Below are positions 43,663 through 51,520 of a stretch of DNA of 64,000 nucleotides, piece by piece; within the stretch, counting starts at the first letter, position 1, and the number at the start of each line of letters is the position of its first letter. A program made the position numbers and the translations under genes. Source of the stretch: an uncultured cyanobacterium (GTDB taxonomy: Bacteria; Cyanobacteriota; Cyanobacteriia; PCC-6307; Cyanobiaceae); NCBI GenBank assembly GCA_903858015.1, contig CAIOGZ010000071.1:1-64000 (forward strand). The letters run 5' to 3'. Below the pieces are notes generated by a model, which saw nothing but the letters and a program-made list of their open reading frames with translations, did not search any database and had not been told where the DNA came from.

Positions 43663-44223
43663 ATGGACCCCCTCAGCGATTCCCCCACCACCAGCGGTGA
43701 CGCCGCCCGGCCGCTGGGCTCGGCAAGCAGCTATGGACATCCTTTCAACCCCAGCGGCAGCAGTGGCGAAGGCCCGAGTGGCAATGGCACCGGTGCCGGC
43801 GGCCTGGAGCTGGAGGCGCCCCCCCTTAGCCAGCTCCAGCTGGCCTTTCGGGAGCGCTTCGAAGCCCTGTTGCCCACCATCCAGCGGGAATGGCCCGAGG
43901 TGGCGCGGCACACCCTGGAGGCCACCCGCGGCAGCTTCGACAACGCTGTGGAGGTGATCAGCCGCCAGACGGGTCTTACCAGCCACGGGGTGAAGCAGCA
44001 GCTCCAGGAGCTGCTGCACAGCACCGGTGAGCAGGCCCACCAGGTGGCGGACACCCTGCGCCCCCTGGAGGACCAACTGGAGCAGCTGCTCGACGACCTC
44101 AACACCACCCTGAGGCCGAAGATCGAGAAGCCTGTGCGGGAGAAGCCGTTGCTGGCGATCGGCATTGCCGCTGGTGTGGGGCTGTTGTTCGGCCTGCTGC
44201 TCTCCGGTCGCCGTTCGGCCTGA
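43663..44223 (+). CDS. DUF883/ElaB-like membrane-anchored helical protein
   Basis: 186 residues: a disordered Gly/Ser-rich start (1-45), then amphipathic helices of the type RERFEALLPTIQREWPEVARHTLEATRG and a Gln/Glu-rich region LQELLHSTGEQAHQV. It ends in a glycine-zipper membrane anchor (REKPLLAIGIAAGVGLLFGLLL followed by RRSA). The last block is typical of ElaB/YqjD/DUF883 proteins, which anchor ribosomes or respond to stress in other bacteria. It precedes a holin-like gene by seven bases. Start: ATG at 43663 (a GTG one codon earlier is possible). Confidence 0.72.
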   Translation: MDPLSDSPTTSGDAARPLGSASSYGHPFNPSGSSGEGPSGNGTGAGGLELEAPPLSQLQLAFRERFEALLPTIQREWPEVARHTLEATRGSFDNAVEVISRQTGLTSHGVKQQLQELLHSTGEQAHQVADTLRPLEDQLEQLLDDLNTTLRPKIEKPVREKPLLAIGIAAGVGLLFGLLLSGRRSA

Positions 44224-44230
44224 GGCGGGC

Positions 44231-44596
44231 ATGGGTCGCTCCACCTTTGGCAAGGTCACCGAGCTGATGTCTTCGGTGATGGATCTGCACGTGAAGATCG
44301 CCCTGCAGGAGGCCAGCCGGGAAAAGCGCCGCCTGATCGGCGGTGCCGTGTTTCTCGGCATGGGACTCACCTTGGCCAGCTTCGCTGGGGTGGCGGCCCA
44401 GTTGGCCCTGGTGCTCTGGGTGCGGCAAGCCTTTGGCTGGGGTTGGTTGGGTTGTGCCCTTGCGGTGGCCGGCATCGATCTGGCCTTTGCAGGCCTGTTC
44501 CTGCGGATCGGGGGCGGCATGCTCAAGGGGCCCTTTCTGCCCGAGACCCGCCTGGGCCTGAGTCGCACCAGCCGGGCCCTGACCGGCCGGTTTTAG
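44231..44596 (+). CDS. Phage holin superfamily 6-like membrane protein
   Basis: 121 residues. After an amphipathic start (KVTELMSSVMDLHVKIALQEAS) two hydrophobic segments (about 35-58 and 65-90) flank a short loop, typical of the Actinobacterial Holin-X/holin_3_6 family, which is chromosomal and not necessarily phage-derived. Together with the upstream DUF883-like gene it resembles the DUF883-YqjE-type pairs of other bacteria, thought to be membrane stress proteins. Start: ATG at 44231; the upstream open part overlaps the preceding gene and is not used. Confidence 0.75.
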   Translation: MGRSTFGKVTELMSSVMDLHVKIALQEASREKRRLIGGAVFLGMGLTLASFAGVAAQLALVLWVRQAFGWGWLGCALAVAGIDLAFAGLFLRIGGGMLKGPFLPETRLGLSRTSRALTGRF

Positions 44597-44625
44597 GCCC
44601 TACGGGGAGGCCCCTCAGGTGGGGG

Positions 44626-46275
44626 CTAGGGGTTGACCCCCAGCGCCGCCAGGGCATCCTGCTCCACCCATACCGACACCGAGCGCCCAGGGCAGCGCCA
44701 TTCCGCCCAGCCATCGGCGTTGGTTCGGATCGGTTCGCGGATGTGGCCACTGAGGTCGCGGAACAGGGTGTGGGGCTTGCCAACCTCCATCCATTTGTGG
44801 CCTGCATCGCCAGCGCTCATCAGTACCGCCAGGCTGTGCGGGTGATCGGGGCTGCCCAGCCGGGTCCAGCCGATCGTGTGGCCGTGATCCAGGTAGTCAA
44901 TCTGGGCGCCGAAGGCGCAGTGGCTGCGGACCCGTAGGAAGCGATCGATCAGGAAGCGGTGGCTGGGCATGTGGATGGCAATCTCCCGGCCGAAGCGTTT
45001 TTCGCGGTAATCGGCGCCGTAGTAATCGGCATGGAAGATGCAGGGATAGCCCTGGTCGCGAAGCAGGATGACCGCGTAGGCCAGCGGCTTGAACCAGGGC
45101 TCCACCGGCGAATCGAACACCTGCAGCGGCTGGGTGGTGTGGGTGTCGACCAGGGTCACCGCCAGCCCCGGCATGGCTTGCATCAGGGTGCCGTCGAGCA
45201 GAAGGCTCATGTCGTAGTGGCCATTGCTGCAGCTGGCTAGATGGAAATTGAGGTGTAGCGGTGCATCAAAGAGGGCCATCTTGCCGCCGCTGTTGGCGGC
45301 ATACCAGCTGAGGCTGCCGAGGTCGTAGCTCCAGTATTCGCCTACCACGAACAGATTGCGTTGGGCGTAGGCCTCGATATCACTGATCCAGTCGATCAAA
45401 AAGTCGCTGTTGATGTGGTTGATCGCATCGAGGCAAAAGCCATCAACCCCCACCTGGTCCAGCGTCCAGCGACCCCAATGCTTGAGTTCGTCGCGCACCT
45501 CGGGGTGGCTTAGGTTGGGATTGGCGCCCTCCAGATAGTTGGTGTTGCCTTGGTCAAGCGCTACATGGCCATCGAAGTCGCTGCCATGGCTGCGCCATAT
45601 CGCATGGTAATGACTATCGAGATTATTATGATCAACGGCGTCAAAGTGGTACCAGTGCCATTGCATCGTCGAGTAGCGCCCGCCGCGACCATCGAAGCGG
45701 TAGTGGGTCCAGGCCCGAATCTTGCGTTCGTCGCCTAGGGCCTGGCTCGGGTTTTCTGGGGCGTAGGGGGTGGCCAAATAGGTTTCTTCGCCGTCGGCGT
45801 AGAGCTTGTGGTTGAACACCGCATCGGCATACACCTGCAGGCCGGCCTCGTGGCAGGCCTCTACCGCCGCCAGATACTCATCCTTGGTGCCGTACTTGGT
45901 GCGAACCGTGCCCTTTTGGTTGAACTCGCCCAGATCGAACAGGTCGTAGGCAGCGTAGCCGTCATCATTGGGTCCACCGGCCTTATGGGCCGGGGGCAGC
46001 CAGACGGCGGTGATGCCGGCTGCTGCCAGGGCCCTGGCCTCCTGCTTGAGGCGTCGCCAGTGGCCGCCATCCGCCTTCAGATGGGAATGGAACCATTGCA
46101 TCAGCGTGCCGTTCAATTCGGCGGGTTGCAGCGTTTTGCCCTCCCCGATCCTGGCCCCGTGGCTGCCTAGCCAATCCCGCATGATCGCGATAGCTGCGCT
46201 GGCTGTGTCCAGCGCAGGGTCTTGTTCGGCTTTCAGGATGCTTGCTTTGAGCTCGGAGTAGATGCTGCTGCTCAT
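44626..46275 (-). CDS. GH13 alpha-amylase homologue with altered active site
   Basis: 549 residues from the ATG at 46275, no signal peptide, so cytosolic. Strong similarity to subfamily 5 alpha-amylases throughout: WLPPAHKA, YDLFDLGEFNQKGTVRTKYGTK, VYADAVFNHK (region I), VDGFCLDAINHI (region II), LFVVGEYWSYDLGSL (region III), LVDTHTTQP (region IV) and WFKPLAYAVILLRDQGYP. The nucleophile D283 and acid/base E313 are present. The near-invariant Arg two residues before the nucleophile is C281, and the transition-state Asp of region IV (FVDNHD) is T380. Family members cut glycogen or maltodextrins; this one may be inactive or altered. Confidence 0.85.
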   Translation of the reverse strand: MSSSIYSELKASILKAEQDPALDTASAAIAIMRDWLGSHGARIGEGKTLQPAELNGTLMQWFHSHLKADGGHWRRLKQEARALAAAGITAVWLPPAHKAGGPNDDGYAAYDLFDLGEFNQKGTVRTKYGTKDEYLAAVEACHEAGLQVYADAVFNHKLYADGEETYLATPYAPENPSQALGDERKIRAWTHYRFDGRGGRYSTMQWHWYHFDAVDHNNLDSHYHAIWRSHGSDFDGHVALDQGNTNYLEGANPNLSHPEVRDELKHWGRWTLDQVGVDGFCLDAINHINSDFLIDWISDIEAYAQRNLFVVGEYWSYDLGSLSWYAANSGGKMALFDAPLHLNFHLASCSNGHYDMSLLLDGTLMQAMPGLAVTLVDTHTTQPLQVFDSPVEPWFKPLAYAVILLRDQGYPCIFHADYYGADYREKRFGREIAIHMPSHRFLIDRFLRVRSHCAFGAQIDYLDHGHTIGWTRLGSPDHPHSLAVLMSAGDAGHKWMEVGKPHTLFRDLSGHIREPIRTNADGWAEWRCPGRSVSVWVEQDALAALGVNP

Positions 46276-46468
46276 CGGCGCGGCGGAGGTGATTGCTTTG
46301 ATTCTGCCTGCTTGACAATGCAAAAGCTGGCTTCGTTCTGGCCCGTGGTTTGGGCGCGTTGCAGTGGGGGCAAGCCAATCGAGGCTGGAACAGGTGGTTC
46401 CGAGGCTTTGAGTGTGGATTTTCGGATTGATGGGCTGGTTTGAGTTCTTCTGGTTTGAGTTCTAGTTG

Positions 46469-46485
46469 AGCACTGTTTGAGTGCT
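46469..46485. terminator. Short hairpin at the 3' end of the aldo/keto reductase gene
   Basis: AGCACT-GTTTG-AGTGCT, six perfect pairs, overlapping the stop codon of the leftward gene. On the plus strand a T-rich run (ATTTGTTTT) follows, so it is weak as a terminator in either direction. Confidence 0.3.
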
Positions 46486-47725
46486 ATTTGTTTTGGAGTC
46501 GCTGCAGGGTCTGCCCGCCGATGCGCCCCCGCAGGCGCCGCAGCAGGTCCGGGATCTCCTCTGCCCAGGGGCTGTCCCCCAGCACGGAGCGCAACTCGGC
46601 CCCGTCCACACCGTGATCAAGGGCATCGGCATTGGCGCCGGCGAACCAGTGGCCACCTTGGCCCAGCAGCCCATAGCGGGCCCGGCAGAAGCCCTCGAGC
46701 CCATAGGCCTCGAGCAGGTCGTGCAGCCAGAGCAGCACCGGCAGGTTGATCTGGCCTGGGGTGTCCTGCCAAGCGGGCAGTCCCTGCTGCCAGCTGTTGA
46801 TCCAGGCCTCGCCCAGCGCAGCCCGCCGGGCGGCGGCCAGCCTCGCCAGAATTGGGGGCAGCAGATCCCCAGCCTGATTTAGGAGGGCAACGGCCTCGAG
46901 GTGGAGGGCCAGATCCTCAGGCCGAGCGGCGCCGACGCTGATCGTGTGGATGCCTGGTGCGCTGAGGCAGAAAAGATCGTTCACCACGATCGGATGCAGC
47001 GGTGCGCAGAGCTCCAGCAGGCGGGCCGAGGGGGTGTGCAGGTGCCCCCCCTTGTCGGTGGGACTAATCACAAACACCCCCATGTCGTGGGCGGTGGCAG
47101 CCTCGATGGCAGGCCCGTTTTGCTGCTGGATGTAGTACCAGTGGAGGTTCACGTAGTCGAACCGATCGCTGCTGATCGCCGCCAGGATGATCGGTAGGGG
47201 AGCATGGGTGGAGAAGCCGATCGCGCCGATGCGGCCCTGATCGCGCCAGCGCTCGGCCACCTCCAGGCAGCCCCCGGCTTGAAGGGTCTGCTCGAGCAGC
47301 TCGGCATTGTTCACCCCATGGATGGCCAGCAGGTCGAGGCGGCCCCTGGGGTGGTCCAGGCCCAGCCTGGAGAAACTGGTGGCAAGCTCCGCCTCGAAGG
47401 CGAGCGGATCCGCCTGGGGTGGCACCTTGCTTTGCAGGATCCGCTTGGGATCGGCGCTGCGCCCCAGCAGGGGAGCCAGCTGGCGCTCGGAGCTGCCGTA
47501 GTGGCGGGCGGTTTCGATGTGATGCAGGCCGGCGGCCTCGGCGGCCTCCAACAGGGCGCCGAGGTTGGCCTGGCTGGAAGCCTCGATGGCGCTGCTCTCC
47601 AGGTCACTCCAGCTCTGCTGAAACCGCATCCCCCCCAGGGATAGCACCGGCATGGCGAGCTCGGTTCGGCCGAAACGCCGGGTTGGCACGGCGACGGCGG
47701 CCAGCGGGGTAGGGATGGGAGTCAA
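46484..47725 (-). CDS. Aldo/keto reductase, coupled to a ferredoxin gene
   Basis: About 413 residues. AKR fold: PTRRFGRTELAMPVLSLGGMRFQQSW, LHHIETARHYGSSERQL (tyrosine kept, the usual Asp replaced by Glu), ILQSKVPPQ (lysine), DLLAIHGVN (histidine), DQGRIGAIGFSTHAP, FVISPTDKGGHLHTP and a long C-terminal helical domain. The start is set at the TTG at 47725, because TTGA overlaps the ferredoxin stop, a sign of coupling; a GTG at 47689 is the alternative. The tie to a ferredoxin gene suggests that reducing power may come from photosynthetic electron transport rather than NADPH alone. Confidence 0.85.
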   Translation of the reverse strand: MTPIPTPLAAVAVPTRRFGRTELAMPVLSLGGMRFQQSWSDLESSAIEASSQANLGALLEAAEAAGLHHIETARHYGSSERQLAPLLGRSADPKRILQSKVPPQADPLAFEAELATSFSRLGLDHPRGRLDLLAIHGVNNAELLEQTLQAGGCLEVAERWRDQGRIGAIGFSTHAPLPIILAAISSDRFDYVNLHWYYIQQQNGPAIEAATAHDMGVFVISPTDKGGHLHTPSARLLELCAPLHPIVVNDLFCLSAPGIHTISVGAARPEDLALHLEAVALLNQAGDLLPPILARLAAARRAALGEAWINSWQQGLPAWQDTPGQINLPVLLWLHDLLEAYGLEGFCRARYGLLGQGGHWFAGANADALDHGVDGAELRSVLGDSPWAEEIPDLLRRLRGRIGGQTLQRLQNK

Positions 47726-48198
47726 GGTTCGCGGCTTGGAGCGGGGCTGGCCCGGGGCAGGGTGCGCTTCAACCGCACCGGGTTGGGAAGCCCGAGGGGC
47801 AGGATCTCCTGCTGCTGCATCTGCGCTTCGAGCCCCGCCAATTCCCCATAGGGCACCCAGTGGATGCAATCGACTGGACAGGTATCGATCGCCTCCTGGA
47901 TGCGTTCGGTGCTGTCGCCGTCCTGGCGCAGGGCGCGGGAGCGGCCCCAATCTGGCTCCACCACGAAGGTGTTGGTCGCCACATGGGCGCAGTAGCGGCA
48001 GCCGATGCAAGCGGCCTCATCGACCCACACCGCCTGTTGGCGTAACAAACCGCCCAGCAGCGGTTCCTGGCCACTGGGGGGCGGAGCGGGGTCCGGGGCG
48101 ATGCGGAAGGCGAGGGATGGATCGGGGCCCTCTGGAGCCGAAACAAGCCCAGACGCTGCCGTCGCTCCAAGCCTGGACGGGGGGGGCTGTTGAGCCAC
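47722..48198 (-). CDS. [4Fe-4S] ferredoxin-like protein
   Basis: 158 residues. The central domain has one cysteine set for a 4Fe-4S cluster: CIGCRYC (C-x2-C-x2-C) followed much later by CPVDC. Around it are AHVATNTFVVEPDWGRSRALRQDGD and CIHWVPYGEL. The family occurs across cyanobacteria and in plants (4Fe-4S proteins related to DnaJ-associated ferredoxins). The N-terminal 55 residues are Pro/Ala-rich and disordered. It is placed between ycf35 and the aldo/keto reductase gene with tight spacing, so it is probably one operon. Start: ATG at 48198. Confidence 0.88.
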   Translation of the reverse strand: MAQQPPPSRLGATAASGLVSAPEGPDPSLAFRIAPDPAPPPSGQEPLLGGLLRQQAVWVDEAACIGCRYCAHVATNTFVVEPDWGRSRALRQDGDSTERIQEAIDTCPVDCIHWVPYGELAGLEAQMQQQEILPLGLPNPVRLKRTLPRASPAPSREP

Positions 48199-48203
48199 GC
48201 CGC

Positions 48204-48596
48204 TCAGTTGTCCCAGCGGGTGATCACCAGGTCAATGCTGCCATCGCGCTGGGTAGTCTGCTCGCTCACCAGGAAGCCTTCGTCGGCACTGGCCGCCAGG
48301 ATCGTCCGCAGGGCATAACGTTGGTTGAGCTTGGCCAGAAACCGCTCCACCGGGATCGGCTGCTTCCACAGCTCCAGGTCGGCCACCAGCTCGTAACTGC
48401 CATTGGCAGGATTCCAACGGAAACCGATATCGGCGCCATCGGCCTGGGGGATGGCCAGATCGGCTGTGATCGTCTGGCCGCGATAGCCCCGCACCGGATG
48501 GCTGCCTTCGAGCGGGGGATGGCCCAGGTCAATGAGGGCGTCCACCAGGGCTTGGCGATCGCGAAGTTCGGTCCGGACGGTGCTGAAGTGCGACAT
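48204..48596 (-). CDS. ycf35: Ycf35 family protein (DUF1257)
   Basis: 130 residues: starts MSHFSTVRTELRDRQALVDAL, then LIDLG, VRGYRGQTITADLAI, GADIGFRWNPANGSYELVADLE and RTILAASADEGFLVSEQ. Ycf35 is conserved in cyanobacteria and plastids; its function is not established. The start is the ATG at 48596; the longer frame overlaps the upstream DUF2997 gene. It sits five bases before the ferredoxin gene. Confidence 0.93.
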   Translation of the reverse strand: MSHFSTVRTELRDRQALVDALIDLGHPPLEGSHPVRGYRGQTITADLAIPQADGADIGFRWNPANGSYELVADLELWKQPIPVERFLAKLNQRYALRTILAASADEGFLVSEQTTQRDGSIDLVITRWDN

Positions 48597-48649
48597 CGGA
48601 GCGGCTGGGACGCGGCGGGTGAGGTGGGTAAAGCAGAACGGGCCCTGAA

Positions 48650-48868
48650 TCAACCAGCCCCTTGGCTGGCCGCCAGGGATTGGGGGAGGCCGGCGGAAAG
48701 CTCCTCAGCCCGGTAGGCCTCGGCGCTTTCCAGCCGCCGCTGCACCGTGCCCAGGCGGGCTTCGATGCGTTCAGTCAGCTGTTGACAGCTGGGACCAGCC
48801 ACGCCTTCGACCGTCTCCTCAACCCGGCCATCGGGCCGGATGTGAAAGCGGATCGTGCGCTGGGCCAT
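48650..48868 (-). CDS. DUF2997 domain protein
   Basis: 72 residues: MAQRTIRFHIRPDGRVEETVEGVAGPSC, then CQQLTERIEARLGTVQRR and a polar tail. DUF2997 proteins accompany ycf35 and a ferredoxin gene in many cyanobacteria, exactly as here. It is first in a four-gene leftward operon (DUF2997, ycf35, ferredoxin, aldo/keto reductase). The single conserved Cys in GPSCQ could be functional. Start: ATG at 48868. Confidence 0.9.
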   Translation of the reverse strand: MAQRTIRFHIRPDGRVEETVEGVAGPSCQQLTERIEARLGTVQRRLESAEAYRAEELSAGLPQSLAASQGAG

Positions 48869-49004
48869 CCCGACTTGGAAAGGGTTTCACCGATCTTAAC
48901 CGGGTTTGGACCGGACGGTGTCGCATGAAGCCTTGGCTTGAAGCCGCCGCCCGATCGTCGTCAACCCCAGAAACCTCGATCACAGACAACCTCAATCACA
49001 GAAA

Positions 49005-49061
49005 CCTGCAGCGCAGGCACCTGCAGCGCAGGCACCAGCAGCGCAGGCACCAGCAGCGGCG
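49005..49061. repeat. 15-bp tandem repeats
   Basis: CCTGCAGCGCAGGCA at 49005-49019 and 49020-49034, CCAGCAGCGCAGGCA at 49035-49049, and a partial fourth unit. Just before lie two 16-bp imperfect repeats of AACCTC(G/A)ATCACAGA (48972-49003). All lie between the DUF2997 operon promoter and the HEAT-repeat gene end. Confidence 0.85.
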
Positions 49062-49068
49062 CAGCCGC

Positions 49069-49881
49069 TCAGCTGATCAGCCCTTCATCCACCAGGGTTT
49101 GGAGTCGGTCGAGTACATCCGGTTGCTCCAACTGCTCCAGGGCTAGCCTCGCCTCATCCCGCACCGTCGGGTCGCCATCGTGCAGCAGGGTGTGCAACAG
49201 GGCCTCCACCACCGTCTGCTGGCGGGGCTCCACCAGGTCGGGGTAGAGGCGACCCAGCGACCAGGCGCTGTTGCTGCGTACGGCGGGCTCGCTGTCGATC
49301 TGGAGCGTCTGCAGTAACTGGGCGGCGGCTGGATCGGCCTTGGCCGCTCCGGTGGCGCCGGCATCGGCGAGGGAACTGGCCGCCCAGAGTCTCACCGCAG
49401 CCACATCGAGCTGCAGGGAGCGGATCAGCGGGTTGAGGATTGGCGCATCGGGGTAGTTGCCCAGGCTCCAGGCCACGGCCTTGCGCACGTAGCCGTTGTC
49501 ATCGCAGGCCAGCAGGGCCAACAGCGGCTCCACCGCCATCGGGTTGGGGTTGCGGCCCAGGGCGTAGACGGCGCTCATCCGTACAACAGGACAGGCCGCC
49601 TGCAGCAGGGGCAGCAGCAGCGGGATGGCGCGGGGATCGCGGTGCTCGCAGAAGATGCGCAGTCCCTGCATGCGTTGCGCTTGATCGCCGCGCAGCAGCT
49701 CCAGGCCTTGGTCGCATTCGGCCGCTCCATCCAGCTCGGCGGCTTCCAACGCCGCAATCTCATCAAGGGGATCGCCGAGCAGTTCGGCCGCCAACTCCCG
49801 GGCCAGCACCTCAGGATCGAGGGCCAGCTCCGCCGGACTGTCGGGAAAGGGCTCAGGCAGGGGCAGGGCCGCGTCGTTCAT
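49069..49881 (-). CDS. HEAT-repeat protein (phycobilin lyase-like)
   Basis: 270 residues, all alpha. After an acidic start (residues 1-60) come repeated HEAT units such as DPRAIPLLLPLLQAACPVVRMSAVYALGRN, PMAVEPLLALLACDDNGYVRKAVAWSLGNY and PAVRSNSAWSLGRL. The layout resembles the CpcE/NblB class, which attach or detach bilins from phycobiliproteins, but also generic scaffolds. No nearby phycobiliprotein gene supports a specific role. Start: ATG at 49881. Confidence 0.82.
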   Translation of the reverse strand: MNDAALPLPEPFPDSPAELALDPEVLARELAAELLGDPLDEIAALEAAELDGAAECDQGLELLRGDQAQRMQGLRIFCEHRDPRAIPLLLPLLQAACPVVRMSAVYALGRNPNPMAVEPLLALLACDDNGYVRKAVAWSLGNYPDAPILNPLIRSLQLDVAAVRLWAASSLADAGATGAAKADPAAAQLLQTLQIDSEPAVRSNSAWSLGRLYPDLVEPRQQTVVEALLHTLLHDGDPTVRDEARLALEQLEQPDVLDRLQTLVDEGLIS

Positions 49882-50011
49882 GGGGCGCTCGACCTGGGGA
49901 GATCGTAGAAGTCTGCGGGGCGACGCCTGCGGGGCAGGCCAGGCCCCAGCCGATCGGCCCGGCCCAGGCAAGTCAGCCCACCGATCGGCGGCCGAGCGGG
50001 ACGCCGCCCCG

Positions 50012-50137
50012 TCAGCCGATCGGCGCCGGGGCGGCCATGTCGCCGGGGAGCCAGATGCGGGCGCTCACGGCGAACAGCGCCAGGCCGAACAGCAACACAA
50101 TCGCGGCGGGCAGGAGGGTGGTGCGAAAGAACGCCAT
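50012..50137 (-). CDS. Small single-pass membrane protein
   Basis: 41 residues: MAFFRTTLLPAAIVLLFGL, then ALFAVSARIWLPGDMAAPAP. One hydrophobic helix and a conserved-looking RIWLPGDM end. It has the feel of a conserved picocyanobacterial short protein of unknown function. The frame is open upstream to 50302, but that part is Gly/Arg-rich and not protein-like, so the ATG at 50137 is preferred. It is divergent from the AmpG-like transporter gene. Confidence 0.6.
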   Translation of the reverse strand: MAFFRTTLLPAAIVLLFGLALFAVSARIWLPGDMAAPAPIG

Positions 50138-50236
50138 CGGCTCAAGAGACGGAGCTCCATTCTCCCCCCCTGCCGCCCCGGCGCTGCGGCTGCGGGGCGG
50201 GACCGCCCTTAGGGTGCCCCCACCTCCTGGGCCCCC

Positions 50237-51520
50237 ATGGTTTCCAGCTCCCCTGCATCCGCCGTCTCGCCCTGGCGGCGCCTGCTGGCGGTGGGGGCGC
50301 AAGGGGTGGCCAGCGGCACGCCTTACATGGTGGGCAGCAAACTGCTGCAGGGCTGGCTCACCGCCAGCGGCATTCCCCTCGGCATGATCGGCCTGCTCAG
50401 CCTGGCCGAGTTGCCCTATACCCTCAAGCTATTTTGGGCACCCCTGCTGGATCGGTGGCCGATCCCTTGGCCAGACCGGCGGCGGGGCTGGCTGTTGGTG
50501 ATGCAGCTTGCCCTCGTGGCGGTGATCGCCGCGATGGCCCTGCTCCAGCCCGAGGCCGATCGGGGCAATCTCACCCTGGTGGGGATTGCGGCGGTGTTGC
50601 TGGCGGTGGTCAGTGCCAGCCAGGACGTGATGGTGGATGCCTACCGCACCGACCTGTTGCCGGAGGGTGAACGGGGCGCCGGGGCCGCCGCCGGCGCCCT
50701 GGGCTACCGGGCCGCCATGCTGGCGGTGGGAGCAGCAGGCTTTGGCTTGGCTGGCTGGCTTGGCTGGCCGGCTGCTTTCCTGGCTTCCGCCCTCCTGGTG
50801 GCGGCGGTGCTGCCGTTCACCCTCTGGGCCCCTCGCCTGGACAGCATCGCCCATCCGCCCCGCAGCCTCAAGGAGGCGATCGTGGGTCCGGCCCGCGAAT
50901 TCCTCCGGCGCAGCGGCGGCCGCAGGGCTCTTCTGATGCTGGCCCTGGTGATGCTGTACCGCTGGCCCGACGGCCTGCTCAACCTGATGGCGGTGCCCTT
51001 CATGCTCAAGGCGGGTTTTAGTGCCGCTGAAATCGGCGCCGTCAATGGCGGCTGGGGAATTGCGGCCACCATGGCCGGCACGGCGGCGGGAGGGCTGCTG
51101 TTCAAGCCCCTCGGCCTCAACCGTTCCCTGTGGGTGTTTGGCGCGATCGGCACTCTCACCAACCTCACCTATTGGGCTCTGGCCAAGTTCGGCGGCGGCC
51201 TTAGCGCTTTGATCCTCACCGTAACTTTGGAGAACTTCGCCAACGGCATGGTCACGGCCGCCTTCTTGGCCCTGCTGATGAGCCTCTGCAATCCGCGCTT
51301 CTCGGCCACCCAGTACGCCCTGTTCTCGGGGGTCTATGCCCTGAGCCGCTCGCTGCTGGCGGCGCCTGCTGGCTTCCTGGCCGCTTCCCTGGGCTGGAGC
51401 AGTTTCTTCGCCCTCACCCTGGCGGCGGCGGTGCCGTCCTTCCTGCTGCTGGCGGTGCTTGCCCCATGGCGCGAAAATTTGCCCCGGGGGGCCTTTGAAC
51501 TGGATCGGGATCCGACCTGA
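50237..51520 (+). CDS. AmpG-like MFS transporter
   Basis: 427 residues with about twelve hydrophobic segments. AmpG-type signatures are SGTPYMVGSKLLQGWLTASG, LAELPYTLKLFWAPLLDRWP, the central SASQDVMVDAYRTDLLP, GALGYRAAMLAVGAAGF, and in the second half LENFANGMVTAAFLALLMSLCNPRFSATQYALFSGVYAL. AmpG imports muropeptides for cell-wall recycling; some cyanobacterial relatives may carry other cargo. Start: ATG at 50237. Confidence 0.9.
   Translation: MVSSSPASAVSPWRRLLAVGAQGVASGTPYMVGSKLLQGWLTASGIPLGMIGLLSLAELPYTLKLFWAPLLDRWPIPWPDRRRGWLLVMQLALVAVIAAMALLQPEADRGNLTLVGIAAVLLAVVSASQDVMVDAYRTDLLPEGERGAGAAAGALGYRAAMLAVGAAGFGLAGWLGWPAAFLASALLVAAVLPFTLWAPRLDSIAHPPRSLKEAIVGPAREFLRRSGGRRALLMLALVMLYRWPDGLLNLMAVPFMLKAGFSAAEIGAVNGGWGIAATMAGTAAGGLLFKPLGLNRSLWVFGAIGTLTNLTYWALAKFGGGLSALILTVTLENFANGMVTAAFLALLMSLCNPRFSATQYALFSGVYALSRSLLAAPAGFLAASLGWSSFFALTLAAAVPSFLLLAVLAPWRENLPRGAFELDRDPT

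Noticed and set aside
44231-44596. Holin-like gene as evidence of a prophage
   Set aside because: The family is chromosomal in many bacteria and there is no phage gene nearby.
49005-49061. 15-bp repeats considered as a CRISPR or coding repeat
   Set aside because: Units are directly adjacent without spacers and the frames over them have no supported start.
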